Positions 10,660 to 19,761 of a DNA stretch of 64,000 nt are shown piece by piece (within the stretch, counting starts at the first letter, position 1; every line of letters begins with the position of its first letter). Made by a program: the position numbers and the translations under genes. Origin of the DNA: Agarophyton chilense (Eukaryota > Rhodophyta > Florideophyceae > Gracilariales > Gracilariaceae); contig JARGXX010000004.1 in assembly GCA_030374765.1 (NCBI GenBank), positions 248,001 to 312,000 on the forward strand, written 5' to 3'. The notes below the pieces were generated by a model. That model was not told where the DNA came from, ran no database searches, and worked only from the letters and a program-made list of their open reading frames with translations.

Positions 10660-10892
10660 CAAACTGCCTCCGAAACTGTAACTTGCAGTGTCGACGTACA
10701 GGCACGGACTTAGCAACTTGACGGCCGCTAGCGGCGCTGCGCGCCTTAGCAGTGGCCGCGGCACGCACATATTTCCGTTTGAACTGCCGCCAATACTATT
10801 ACTTGCAGTGTAGACTTAAAGTAACGGACTATGCAACTTGACGGCCGCTAGCGACGTACAGGCAAGTACTTTGTAACTTGACTGCCGCTAGC
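10660..10892. repeat. Degenerate tandem repeat of about 120 bp
   Basis: Two diverged copies start at 10681 and 10801 (ACTTGCAGTGT…GCAACTTGACGGCCGCTAGC), each preceded by a 'CCGTTYRAACTGCC' tract, and a third partial copy follows at about 10853. A weaker relative with GTCGACGTACAG lies at 10477. They fill the space between the truncated Helitron frames and the candidate 3' hairpins. Confidence 0.65.
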
Positions 10893-11714
10893 ATTTTGTG
10901 CCCAAGTAAGCTTCTGAAGATTCCACTGATCGAAACCGAGCCCTAAGCTTTCTTGCGTACCATTTCGTGCTTGCAGATACAAACGCAGGTCAAACGGTTT
11001 ATGCTCGTCGCCATACGGGTACAGAAGGGGAAATGTACCTCTCTCTGCTAGCATAGAAGACGGTTTCAGCAATTTACCCCGCACTCGGGGGTTGCTGTTT
11101 TAGTTTACTGCAGCCCCTGCTTGCTCCGTGTCGCCTGTGATAGCTGCGTGTTCTTCCGTAACTGTGCCCTCAGTCAACTGAGTCACCTGGGCCTCGACAT
11201 GGTACAGACAGCCTGGATCGACTACGAAGGTTCTCATCATGGATGGTCCAGCTCCAGGAGCATCTTCGGACATCGGACCTGCACCTACGTTGTCACCAGA
11301 CACTGTTGCAGTTCTGGTGCCCTCATATCCGCGCACTATCACTCCCTCGTTCGCAGCTTGCGAGCTTACGTCAACCGTATTTTCTTCTTGTGCCTGCATT
11401 TGCTCCGTTGTCAGCATCGCTCGATACCGCTCTCGCACCACATCAGGTTTGGGCTGAATCACCTCGTAAAGTCTCAAAACCATGTGTTTCACGTTGATGT
11501 CTTGGATAAACGCTCGCAGGTTTGCTCGTGTATAGTGACCAGGATCCAGAGAAGGAGGCCCTGCGCCCCAAAGAAAACTATACCGCGTGCTGCTCTGTCT
11601 GTGTGCCGGGAGAGCGAGTGCTGCAGTTCCTTCTAGTCTGAGAAACGAAGGGCCACATCCTGTGACATAGGACATGTCCATAAACGCATGAGTGGTGGCA
11701 AAAAGCGTATTCAA
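10848..11714 (-). pseudogene. Helitron-like RepHel middle segment, two frames
   Basis: 11100-11714 (204 codons) includes a GAGPPSLDPGHYTRANLRAF tract and the predicted helix DVVRERYRAMLTTEQ, placed as in Helitron preambles. 10848-11084 carries the conserved PLLYPYGD motif followed by LRLYLQARN. In intact Helitrons this leads into the HUH endonuclease, which is missing here. The assignment is by motif order and is moderately weak. Confidence 0.45.
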
Positions 11715-11762
11715 GTTTAAGGAGTTCGAGTGGAATGCTCTTGAATGGTATATGCTTCGTAT

Positions 11763-12542
11763 TTATTCATTAGTATGGCGTCTACGAAATGTGACCCCCC
11801 ATCCTGAATTTCGTTTCATGCCACAACAGACTCCATGTACCTCTTTTCCTAAAAGCACACACCCACACCACTTGCAACTATGAATTCGTAACGTCCAGTC
11901 TTCGTACGGACACGAACCATAGGTGTGTGAAAACTCACCGCATCTTCTGCATCTGCGGGTTCCTACGGTGGACAACGTCTCAAACTCAGGAATGTTTGCA
12001 CGAGTGGCTGGATCAATCCATGCTTGAGCAGCATCGGAATCCCATGCGTAGTAAACGCGATACAATCCACGATCTGGACGTCCGGCAAACAGCATGACGG
12101 TCGAATCAAGCTCTTGGAGCGATTGTTGTTCTTTTGAATGAATAGCAAAAGTAGGAACCTGCTGAAGCTCTGACTCAGCGGATGGTGCGGGAGCTGGAGT
12201 GATTTCATCTTCTTCAACTTCCATCGGAGCAGGCATCTCTTCTTCGACATTAGCCCGAGGATGGTTTTCAGTGGTTCTCGTGGTACTTGGAAGTGATCCA
12301 CCGATGATTGGAGCTGTAATGATTTCATCTTCGTTCAAATCCGCGACGACGACTGTATCTTGCACATGCTGACCATTTTTGTTTACTTGTACTTCATCTG
12401 AAGCATCTTCGACAGTAACCGCTACTCTTTCGGGTCCTTCTACTCCTGCGATTGTCGCGCCTCTGTTTTCTCCAGAATCTCTTTTTCTTCGTCTCCATCT
12501 CACGCCTCCATAGTTTTGTCTCTCTTCTTCTTCTTTATTCAT
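11763..12542 (-). CDS. Cysteine-rich N-terminal part of a Helitron-like protein
   Basis: About 260 residues from the ATG at 12542; the frame stays open up to 12689. The first 170 residues are acidic and low-complexity. The C-terminus is a zinc-binding array: CRRCGEFSHTYGSCP, then CKWCG and HGVCCG, matching the CxxC…CxxCG…ExxxxCC pattern at the start of many Helitron proteins. The frame ends before the Rep domain. It could alternatively be a host zinc-finger gene picked up by the element; the neighbouring frames favour the transposon. Confidence 0.45.
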   Translation of the reverse strand: MNKEEEERQNYGGVRWRRRKRDSGENRGATIAGVEGPERVAVTVEDASDEVQVNKNGQHVQDTVVVADLNEDEIITAPIIGGSLPSTTRTTENHPRANVEEEMPAPMEVEEDEITPAPAPSAESELQQVPTFAIHSKEQQSLQELDSTVMLFAGRPDRGLYRVYYAWDSDAAQAWIDPATRANIPEFETLSTVGTRRCRRCGEFSHTYGSCPYEDWTLRIHSCKWCGCVLLGKEVHGVCCGMKRNSGWGVTFRRRHTNE

Positions 12543-12689
12543 TTTATTTTGAGCTTGTGCTAGCTCTTCGAATCTACGACAAAGTTTATGTAATATAAAA
12601 AAACAAACACAACTAACCCGTGTGAAGAAAAATGTTTGATCTTTGGTTGCAGTTTGTTGCTTTGCACCCACCACCGGGGCTGGTTGCAT

Positions 12690-13300
12690 GCAGCTGTCTT
12701 AATTAAAAAAAAGTTGCAAGAATTATATTAACCAATGCAACTCATGCGCAGCACAGGGACTCTCGACACACTTCTGTTGAAAAGTGACGGACGAAGTGTG
12801 ACCAGCCGGTATTCAAGCGGTATGCCGTTTAACTCGCGTCCGGTTGTTGGGATGGGTTTTCTATTACTCACGGCAGTACTCCCTGACACGCAGTGGAGCA
12901 AGCGCTTTCCAGCCGACAGAGGTACGACACGGCGGCCGCCCCAGACCCTGCACAGCAAGGTCTGTTGGTATAGGGTCTGGGAAACCCTCATGACTTTTTG
13001 AATCACCGTCAAACGATCAGTGTACCACGCAGCATATGACTTTTCCCAGATCCGTGGTACTCATACTCAGTGGTTTACTACGATGGCGGCCTGCACACGA
13101 GCTTGGCCTTGCCTAGGTCCTAGGACTGTGAATTACAGCACTCAGTCTCTTGTCATAGATAGAGTGCTGTGGCCCATGCCTGAGATTTGGAGTTTTTTTT
13201 TGTGGTTAGTTTGGGTCAAGAGCCGAGTTGTCTGACCCGGTTCATCATCATCAGTGCACCATATATGCTGTTTTGGAGCCTGAGGGTTCATCGGAGGTGT
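12690..13300. other. Intergenic region with one unassigned small frame
   Basis: A 94-codon minus-strand frame (12728-13012) with an ordinary amino-acid mix (it includes IPTTGRELNGIPLEYRLVT) could be a real small gene or part of the transposon, but no family was recognised. The rest holds nothing recognisable. Confidence 0.25.
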
Positions 13301-13310
13301 AACGTAAAAC

Positions 13311-13325
13311 GACCAATGATTGGTC
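13311..13325. promoter_or_regulatory. Palindromic double CCAAT box upstream of PTPS
   Basis: GACCAATGATTGGTC: two CCAAT boxes facing each other around one base, a perfect 15-base palindrome. It lies about 460 bases upstream of the PTPS start. CCAAT is the NF-Y core. Function inferred. Confidence 0.4.
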
Positions 13326-13508
13326 GGCACTTGGGCGGCGCACGGCACTGTAGCAAAGTGCACTCGATAATTATTGGGTGGGAGTGCATTTGCGTGCCAC
13401 GGGTCAGACGTGTAGGGAGATTTGGCGCGAAGGGGCCCCCCCCTCATACTGATGACAATCATTATAAGGGAGATGGGGCATGCGCTACACAGCAGGTGCG
13501 AAGGGACG

Positions 13509-13584
13509 CACGTGTCCAGCGCGGAGCAGTGTGGACGTGGCCAACGTGGTGCAGTGTGCACGTGCACGGCTATGGCAGCACGTG
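13509..13584. promoter_or_regulatory. Three CACGTG boxes upstream of PTPS
   Basis: CACGTG at 13509-13514, 13559-13564 and 13579-13584, 200-275 bases upstream of the PTPS start codon. It repeats the arrangement upstream of FKBP, including a CCAAT element farther up. Confidence 0.45.
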
Positions 13585-13784
13585 GGAGAGTGCAGATCCG
13601 AAGTTGGGATTGCGAACAGCGCTGGACGGTGGTGGTGGGGGAGATGGTGACGATGCGCGCGTCGTCGTCGACGTGCGTAACGGGCAGTTTGCTCGCGCTC
13701 CCACAACGCCGTCCGCTGCCCGCCCTCGCCCTTGTTCGTGTTCTTCGGCAGTGTGAGTCGCACGCACGCACGCAACCGGCTGCC

Positions 13785-14186
13785 ATGTTCGTGATCCGCA
13801 AGACGTTCAGCTTCGAGGCATCGCACCAGCTGGCGCACCACAACGGCAAGTGTGCGCGCGTGCACGGTCACAGCTACCGCCTAGAGGTGGAGTTGTGGCG
13901 CGAACAACTTCCGTCGCACGGTGCGCAACGCATGATGGTACAAGATTTTGACGAGGTATCCGCTGTGATATCGCCGGTGATACGACAATATTTGGACCAT
14001 CGTCATCTCAACGATTCGTTGCGTACGGACAGTCCCACGGCAGAGGCGATTGCTCAATGGGTGTTTCTGCGTGTGTGTCATGATTTACCTCTGTTGCGCG
14101 CCGTGACGGTGCACGAGACTGCGTCGAGCAGCGCCACATACTGGGGGCGGCGGTGCGCGTGCGGCGGTGGCGCAAGCGGTGCGTGA
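13785..14186 (+). CDS. 6-pyruvoyl-tetrahydropterin synthase / QueD family protein
   Basis: 133 residues, normal length for the family. The enzymes convert dihydroneopterin triphosphate to 6-pyruvoyl-tetrahydropterin (PTPS) or to carboxy-tetrahydropterin (QueD), using a zinc ion. Visible residues: zinc ligands H14, H27 and H29 (SHQLAHH and HGHSY), catalytic cysteine C23 in the CxxxHGH motif, the YLDHRHLND segment at 69-77 with the D71/H72 pair, and glutamate E111 in VHETASSSATY, which binds the pterin. The frame is open upstream to 13422, but the start at 13785 gives the canonical N-terminus (MFVIRKTFSFEASHQL). No targeting sequence is seen, so it is probably cytosolic. Its stop lies only 24 bases from the stop of the opposing PUS10 gene. 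Whether it serves biopterin, folate or queuosine chemistry cannot be told from sequence alone. Confidence 0.92.
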   Translation: MFVIRKTFSFEASHQLAHHNGKCARVHGHSYRLEVELWREQLPSHGAQRMMVQDFDEVSAVISPVIRQYLDHRHLNDSLRTDSPTAEAIAQWVFLRVCHDLPLLRAVTVHETASSSATYWGRRCACGGGASGA

Positions 14187-14210
14187 GCGATGAGCACGCG
14201 CGTGGCCGTC

Positions 14211-15543
14211 TCAATCGCTATTGCTGTTGACGTGGGCGGCGTGTTGCCCGACGGCGTGGTCATGAGCGTCGGCACCGGCGTGGCTGATGTGCGTGACGTC
14301 GAGCTGCACAATGTCAGCAAAGCAGCGCAGGCGCTCAGCAACGCTCGGGCGCGTGCGTCCATGGTCGCCATGCACAAACTCCTTAACATAAGTACCGGCC
14401 TGTGTGACGACGTCCAGCACAACAAAGTGATCATTCAACACGCGCGCTACACAACAGTGATACACGACGCGGGTGCGCACCGCGTGCGACCGGCGGTGCA
14501 AGACGCGCAGCGGGGTGCGTTGCAACAGCGACACATGACGCATACGAAGGGCGTTGAAGGCGTTGTGATCCAACGCACGCGCCACATAAACGACGCAGCG
14601 GTAGTGCTTGCGCTTACTGGTCTCGAAGGCGCGCATTTCGGCGGCATACTCCCTCGGTGCGACTCGCAGCTCACAAAGTCGAACCGAGTGTTTCAAAGCG
14701 TGCTGCACGCGACGCAAAGCGTCAGCATTCACGAGCGACGGCACAACGTGAGCGCCGCGCAACTGCAGCACGAAGGGACGACCGTGATGCAACATGCGTA
14801 CATCAACGTCCTCGCGACCGCCGGCGGTGAAGGTGGCACTTTGAAACGGTAGCTCCGCGCGCACGGCGCGTTCCACGACGGCTTGTACGCTCTCGGTGGC
14901 GCGGGGCGACGCCACGTGCCAAGGAGTCTGCGACAGCGCGCGCGACAGCTTGACGTAGCGCGCGGCAAGTAGAATGGGGTCAGTGAGCACGCGCACGCTG
15001 ACGGCAACTGCTTCGCGCTCGCGCGCCAGCGACAGCACGCGCGGCGGCGCGGCAGTCGCAAACTGCTCGTCGGACAGCGCCTGCAGCGCGCGCGACGCGG
15101 CGCCCACGGACAGCGGCGGCGATGAAGGCGTCAACACCTCATCTCGACGACGTCGCGGACGCTTGTACGCGGCGGCGGCGGCGGCGGCGGCGCGCGAGGC
15201 GGCGTCGAGACGCAGAAAGCGGGCGTCGCGCGCACACGCGGCGTGCTCGTACGTGAGGGCGAGCTCGAGCTCGGCGGCGGCGTCGTAGCGCAGCGGCGCC
15301 AACAACGGGCGTAGCGCGCACAAGAGCGCGTCGCGGAGCGACGTGGGACGCGCCGCTGCGCGGCGTAGACACAGCGCGCGCTCGCGTAGCAGCGCGGCCG
15401 ACAGCGGCAGCGCGGCCGCCACGCGGTACGTTCCGGCGTGCCGTACGCCGCGCAGCTGCTTGTGTGCGGCTTGCGCCGCGGCGTGCAGCGCGCCGCGCTG
15501 CAGCACGCCGAGGCACGCGCCGCATGCGCCGCCGCTGCTTCCT

Positions 15544-15577
<34 letters not shown>

Positions 15578-15704
15578 TCGTGGCCGCGGCGGCGTAGCGC
15601 GCGGGCTCGCGCACGTTGCGCGCGCGCAGCGCACAGCACGGGCACAGCGAATCGCCGTCGCCGTCGACGTCGCCGTCGCCGTCACCGTCACCGCCACCGC
15701 CCAT
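14211..15704 (-). CDS. PUS10: tRNA pseudouridine synthase Pus10
   Basis: 497 residues, typical for eukaryotic Pus10, which makes pseudouridine 54 (and 55 in some lineages) in the T-loop of tRNAs. In order: a zinc-binding pair CPCC (21-24) and CGAC (61-64); an N-terminal accessory/THUMP-like region to about 230; the catalytic domain from about 235, with KLSRALSQTPW, the catalytic-aspartate motif GREDVDVRML (297-305), GRPF (308-311) and the C-terminal signature TQAGTYVKEFVHGDHGRT (434-451). The start at 15704 is preferred over 16142, since the extra 146 residues are arginine-rich and come from promoter repeats. Two in-frame repeats encode DGDGDGD (6-18) and DADADADADA (44-53). It shares a 623 bp divergent promoter with the sigma-factor gene and is convergent with PTPS. 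Confidence 0.93.
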
Positions 15705-15708
15705 TGCG

Positions 15709-15745
<37 letters not shown>

Positions 15746-16327
15746 GTCGTCGTCTCTCTCTCAATGCCGCCGCCTCAACGCCGCACACGCCGCGAAGCGC
15801 AGCACGGCACGGCGCGGCACAGCGTCGAGCAGGCGCCACGCACTCTACGCGGCCACGCGGCCACGCGGCGTCGTGTTCCACGTTGACCACGCGGCCACGA
15901 CCCCACGCGGCGTCGTGTTCCACGTTGACCACGCGGCCACGACCCCACGCGGCGTCGTCTTCCATGTTGACCACGCGGCCACGACCCCACACGGCGGGGG
16001 GCGGCGGCGCGCAGCTGGCAGATATTATGCAGCGAGGCGCTGCACGCCATCCGTTGGACGCGACGCGCCCTCGCTCGCGCGCGCGCGCGCGCGAAGAAAG
16101 CCCAGTCGCATCTCGCGCCCTCCCGCACCGCGCGTTCTTCATCTGCGCCGCTCTACCGCGTGTATCGTTCGCCGCCGCCCCAGCCGCGCGTTCGTCGCGT
16201 CCGCCGCCCGCTGCTGCTGTCGTTGCTGTCGCTTCTGCGCGCGCGCGCTCGCGCTACTTTGTTGCTTGCGTGCCCCCCGCAGCCGCGCTCGCCTTCTCCA
16301 ACCAACATCCAACCAACCCCCCCCGTC
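15705..16327. promoter_or_regulatory. Bidirectional promoter region between PUS10 and the sigma-factor gene
   Basis: 623 bases separate the two divergent start codons. The region is very GC-rich and contains a GTC/GTCGTC microsatellite next to PUS10 (15713-15760), a 42 bp triple repeat and a CG-alternating tract near 16075-16092. No TATA box is evident. Long open frames cross it on both strands, but they arise from base composition and repeats, not from genes. Confidence 0.6.
15861..15998. repeat. Three tandem copies of a 42 bp unit
   Basis: The unit contains TCGTGTTCCACGTTGACCA and recurs at 15871, 15913 and 15955 with an exact 42-base period; the third copy has two substitutions (TCGTCTTCCATGTT). 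Each unit carries GACCACGCGGCCACGACCCC. It lies in the middle of the PUS10/sigma promoter. Confidence 0.9.
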
Positions 16328-17512
16328 ATGGCCGCGCCGGCCTTTCTCACGCCGCTGCCCATCCCTGTCCCCGCCGCCGCCGCCGCTCGCCGTCCCCGCC
16401 ACCCGCGCCCCCGCGCCCCGGCCATGATTGCCGCCCCGAAGCGCCGCGGCCGCCCGCGCACCCGCCGCCTCCCACCAACCAATCCCAATTCCAACACCTC
16501 CTCCGCCACCACCACCACCACCACCACCACCACCACCACCCCCGCGTCCACCACCATGTCCGACAATACCGTGCGCTGGTACCTCCAGCTCATCGGCTCG
16601 GACCGTCTGCTCACCGCCGACGAGGAGGTAAAGTACGGCCGTCTGGTCGCCTCCCTCATGCACTGGCAACGCGCCCGACTGCAGCTCACCGAAACCATCG
16701 GCCGCGCCCCCACCGACCATGAGTGGGCCCACTTTCTCGACATCGACCCCCACACCTTTTCCGCCCGTCTCGCCCAAGCGCGTCGCGCCAAGGACAAGAT
16801 GATAGTGTGCAATCTTCGTCTCGTCGTGTCCATCGCAAAGCGCTATCTCAACCGCGGCATGCCACTCTCCGATCTCATCCAGGAGGGCACGCTGGGTCTC
16901 ATCCGCGCCTGCGAAAAGTTTGACGCCGACAAGGGTTTCAAGTTTTCCACCTACGCCACCTGGTGGGTGCGCCAGGCCGTCACCCGCGCCATCGCCGACC
17001 AGAGCCGTACTGTTCGACTCCCCGTCCACCTCTACGACACCATCACCGCCATCCGCCGCGGCACAAAGTACCTCACCAACCAGCTGGCACGCCCGCCCCT
17101 GGAGCACGAGCTCGCCGACTATTGCAACATCTCCGTCGAGAAGCTCCGCACCACCCGCATCAACATGCAGAGCGCCATGCCGCTCGACTGTCCGCTCACC
17201 AACAACGACGACGCCCTCACCCTCAGCGACGTCATCGAGAGCCACGCCGAGAGCCCCGAGGACAAGGTTGAAAGCTCCCTTCTGCGCGACGACCTCGAAC
17301 ACGTCGTCAACAGTCTCACCCCGCGCGAGCGCGATGTCGTCCGTATGCGCTACGGCCTGGATGACGGCAGGGCAAAGACTCTTGACGAGATTGGCCGTGT
17401 GTTTGACGTCACCAAGGAGCGCGTCAGACAGATTGAGTCCAAGGCTCTGCGGAAGCTTCGACACCCCTTCCGCTCCGCTGTGCTCAAGGCCTACACCCCT
17501 CCGGGCTCATAG
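16328..17512 (+). CDS. Plastid RNA polymerase sigma factor (sigma-70 family)
   Basis: 394 residues. It confers promoter recognition on the plastid-encoded bacterial-type RNA polymerase. Residues 1-75 are a plastid transit peptide (MAAPAFLTPLPIPVP, phenylalanine at 6, then Arg/Pro/Ala-rich), ending in an 11-threonine run (61-71) from an ACC microsatellite. Region 1.2 spans about 80-110. Region 2 (about 153-232) has CNLRLVVSIAKRYLNRG, DLIQEGTLGLIRA, KFDADKGFKFSTYATWWVRQ (the -10-binding helix) and AIADQSRTVRLPVH. Region 3 spans 233-310. Region 4 (about 315-385) has LTPRERDVVRMRYGL and the -35-binding helix VTKERVRQIESKALRKLR. The start is at 16328, because the open upstream frame (to 16160) is promoter. 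All sigma regions are intact, so it should be functional. It is divergent from PUS10. Confidence 0.96.
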   Translation: MAAPAFLTPLPIPVPAAAAARRPRHPRPRAPAMIAAPKRRGRPRTRRLPPTNPNSNTSSATTTTTTTTTTTPASTTMSDNTVRWYLQLIGSDRLLTADEEVKYGRLVASLMHWQRARLQLTETIGRAPTDHEWAHFLDIDPHTFSARLAQARRAKDKMIVCNLRLVVSIAKRYLNRGMPLSDLIQEGTLGLIRACEKFDADKGFKFSTYATWWVRQAVTRAIADQSRTVRLPVHLYDTITAIRRGTKYLTNQLARPPLEHELADYCNISVEKLRTTRINMQSAMPLDCPLTNNDDALTLSDVIESHAESPEDKVESSLLRDDLEHVVNSLTPRERDVVRMRYGLDDGRAKTLDEIGRVFDVTKERVRQIESKALRKLRHPFRSAVLKAYTPPGS

Positions 17513-18277
17513 CTCTTCTCTCTCCCTCCTCTTTTTTTTTGTTGTAGCCGCCAGCTGTGTTGCTGCGTGCGCCTGTTTTGTATTTTTGTTATTGATGTTG
17601 GTGTGTGGGTATATAGATGTATGTAGTACAAACTATGTACGGTTGGAGCAGCGTGACATTTTTGAGCCCTTGTTTCCACTCTACTTCTAGCTAGCTCTCT
17701 GCAGCTACAGCGGCCTTTTCCTGCTTCCACCTCTTCCTCCTCGCCCTCGCCCTCCTCCTCGCTCGCTTGCTCTGCCTTTTGAGCGCCACCGCTAAACTGA
17801 TGGTTTAGTAATAAGAATGAAACGCGCCGCAGTCTGCTCTCTTCTTCTTCTGCCCTGCTCTTCTTGAGGCGCCCTTTAGTGTCGCGCACTTGTTCCGTTC
17901 AACCTTGGCTTGTTCGCTACGCTACACTAGCTAGATAGTACTGTATCTCGTACGGCGCTTGCCTACACCAGTACATTCTACCGCGCAGTTGACAGCAAAC
18001 GCCATGTGCCACGGAGATCAAGGGAGAACAAGGTTGTTGTGCTCGCACATTTGGACGGGCACTTCTATGCTACGCAAAATCTATGCTCAAAGCGAAATGC
18101 TTTCAGCAACTAGTGACATGGCCGCCAGACCATGGTGCAGTCTTTTCTCTCTGAACAAGAGTGGTAGCTGTAGCAAAAGAGAGAGAGAGCAACAGTCAGC
18201 AAGTAGAAGGCGGCCATGTGCCATTGCGCAACACAGTGCTTTACTGTAGCATCATGCAAGCGCCAAGAGACGGACCA
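17513..18277. other. Convergent intergenic region, sigma factor to fasciclin gene
   Basis: 765 bases between two convergent stops. It opens with a pyrimidine-rich stretch and contains TC-rich simple sequence near 17700-17770. A 96-codon plus-strand frame (17959-18249) has no recognisable domain and is probably spurious. No RNA gene seen. Confidence 0.4.
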
Positions 18278-19267
18278 TCAGTCTAATTTGGAGTAATCCG
18301 AGAGAGCATCTTGGCCAGTAATACGTTTGGTCTGCCCAATGTACTTGCTCATGCCGCTGACGGGATTCAACTCCAAGGCGTTGACAGAATCCGGCACCAC
18401 TACGACAGAGCCCGGCGGCATGAGCTGGTAGTCTACGGAGGATACGTCTGGTACAGCCACTGAGATAGGCTCATACTCCTCCTGCTTTGCGGCGTTGTAC
18501 GGCGGACCGTACATCCAAAACGGCTTCTGCTCGAGGAGGCCCATGGCCTTTCTGCCGCCCAGCGTGGCGGGAATTGCAGCGCCCTGCGCGCGCCTGACGG
18601 CAGCCTGGCTCCTCTTGAGCGCGGCAGCGGGCGGCGCGATGTACGTCTGCTCAAAGGACGGCCACTTTTGGCTCGGCGGCTTGAGCACGCTGCAAATGGC
18701 GTGCACCATGCCCTTTTGAAACGTCTGGTCCACAAGAGACGTGACGGACACGCCGTCAATCTTGAGTTGCTTGCCGCCATACGAGCTGTACGGCAGCAGA
18801 CCGTCGAACGCCGCGTTCAGAAACCCGTTGCCGTTGAGCTTGGCGACGGGAACCGTGTCCAGCACCACGTGGCGAAGAACGAGTTGGCGTGCGGCGAGCG
18901 CGTCGCGCTGCAACGTTTGTAGCAGTTCGGCCGGGAGCTTGGCGAAGGCTGCGTTGGTTGGCGCGAATACGGTACCGGAAATGGAATCAGGCGCTATGCC
19001 GCTCGTCGCTATGACGCGGAGCAACGTGGAAAATATTTTGGCTGATGACAGCAGCGTCGTTATGGTGAGATCGGTGTTGACGATGGGAGCGTTCTTCTGC
19101 ACCATGCGCAACGGCGAGCGTACCGCTTTCGCGGCGCGAGTGGTGGACGGCCGCGGCCCGGCGGGCCATAGCGGCGTGGTGGCGGCCGCGGAGGCGGTCG
19201 CGGCGACGGACGCAGGGCCGCGGGGGAGCGCTTGGGGGGTCGCGAACGCCATCGTGGTGGCGGACAT
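18278..19267 (-). CDS. Plastid-targeted fasciclin (FAS1) domain protein, possible phycobilisome linker
   Basis: 329 residues. Residues 1-55 resemble a transit peptide (MSATTMAFATPQALPRG, phenylalanine at 8, Ala/Pro/Arg/Thr-rich), with likely cleavage near SPLRM. One FAS1 domain lies at about 66-197 with both signature strands: the H1 motif GTVFAPTNAAFAKLP (98-112) and the H2 region RQLVLRHVVLDTVP (127-140), then a terminal GMVHAICSVLKP. The last 130 residues are a basic and proline-rich extension with aromatic clusters (KPFWMYGPPYN) and no known domain. Cryo-EM models of red-algal phycobilisomes include linkers with FAS1 domains and long extended arms; the layout here fits, but membership is inference. 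It could equally be a stromal adhesion-type protein. The nearest neighbours are a sigma factor and a transporter; no operon-like logic applies. Confidence 0.8.
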   Translation of the reverse strand: MSATTMAFATPQALPRGPASVAATASAAATTPLWPAGPRPSTTRAAKAVRSPLRMVQKNAPIVNTDLTITTLLSSAKIFSTLLRVIATSGIAPDSISGTVFAPTNAAFAKLPAELLQTLQRDALAARQLVLRHVVLDTVPVAKLNGNGFLNAAFDGLLPYSSYGGKQLKIDGVSVTSLVDQTFQKGMVHAICSVLKPPSQKWPSFEQTYIAPPAAALKRSQAAVRRAQGAAIPATLGGRKAMGLLEQKPFWMYGPPYNAAKQEEYEPISVAVPDVSSVDYQLMPPGSVVVVPDSVNALELNPVSGMSKYIGQTKRITGQDALSDYSKLD

Positions 19268-19761
19268 CGGCGGCGGCGGGTCCGAGACGCGGCGACGGCG
19301 GAACGATGCGCAGCTGCGGTGCGGCGTTCGCTGGGAGATTGCAACTGAGAGCTCACGATGTTCGATCTCGGCGTTGGCTTCCGAGAGGCGCGACGCGTGA
19401 AGCCCCCACTTGTCCCTTTTTCATTGGCTGCTGGCTGCGCGCCGTGATGCAGTTGATCCCAGTGCAAAACCTCTCGGCTCGTAACTTACAACGTCTGCCT
19501 CGCCACAAACCTTCCACAGTTACAGGCCACGGTTATCAGACCAAGTCCAACTCATGCTTTCACGCTGCCAGCAGAGCACAGCACCAACAGCGTCATGCCT
19601 TCCTTCTCTGAACATTTGTGTCAGCGATTGACCTTAAACAGTGCCGCCCTTCCTCGTCGGAGAACGCTTCTGTATCCAAAAGCGTGAAACGGCGAGAGCG
19701 GGAGAGCGCAGAACAACCAACGCAGCGCTATTCCCGACGTGTGAACATGGTCGAGAACAGT
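19268..19761. other. Spacer between fasciclin gene and DMT transporter
   Basis: 494 bases upstream of the fasciclin start and downstream of the transporter stop. It must contain the fasciclin promoter, but no TATA or CACGTG was found. The short plus-strand frames are not supported. Confidence 0.35.

Larger units (their letters stand above)
10285..12689 (-). mobile_element. Truncated Helitron-like element, minus strand
   Basis: Three successive minus-strand frames resemble the N-terminal half of a Helitron RepHel protein: a cysteine-rich segment (11763-12689), a middle segment (11100-11714) and a segment with RGTFPLLYPYGDEHKP (10848-11084), the pattern that precedes the Rep domain in Helitrons. 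Rep (HUH) and helicase motifs are absent, so the element is truncated. Downstream lie tandem repeats and two candidate 3' termini, each a hairpin followed by CTAA and then T: hairpin 10550-10574 with CTAA at 10540-10543, and hairpin 10306-10320 with CTAA at 10285-10288. The 5' TC end was not found. Confidence 0.5.

Noticed and set aside
12590-12640. A 44-46 base intron in the Helitron-like cysteine-rich frame
   Set aside because: GTTAGT and CGTAG borders exist, but splicing them does not preserve the reading frame.
12728-13012. Candidate conserved 94-residue gene or rRNA-related frame
   Set aside because: No family match and no similarity to rRNA could be seen; reported only as an unassigned frame in the intergenic entry.
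15131-16722. Long Arg/Ala/Pro-rich frames across the PUS10 gene and the PUS10/sigma promoter
   Set aside because: Shadows caused by GC-rich composition and microsatellites; the real genes explain the region.
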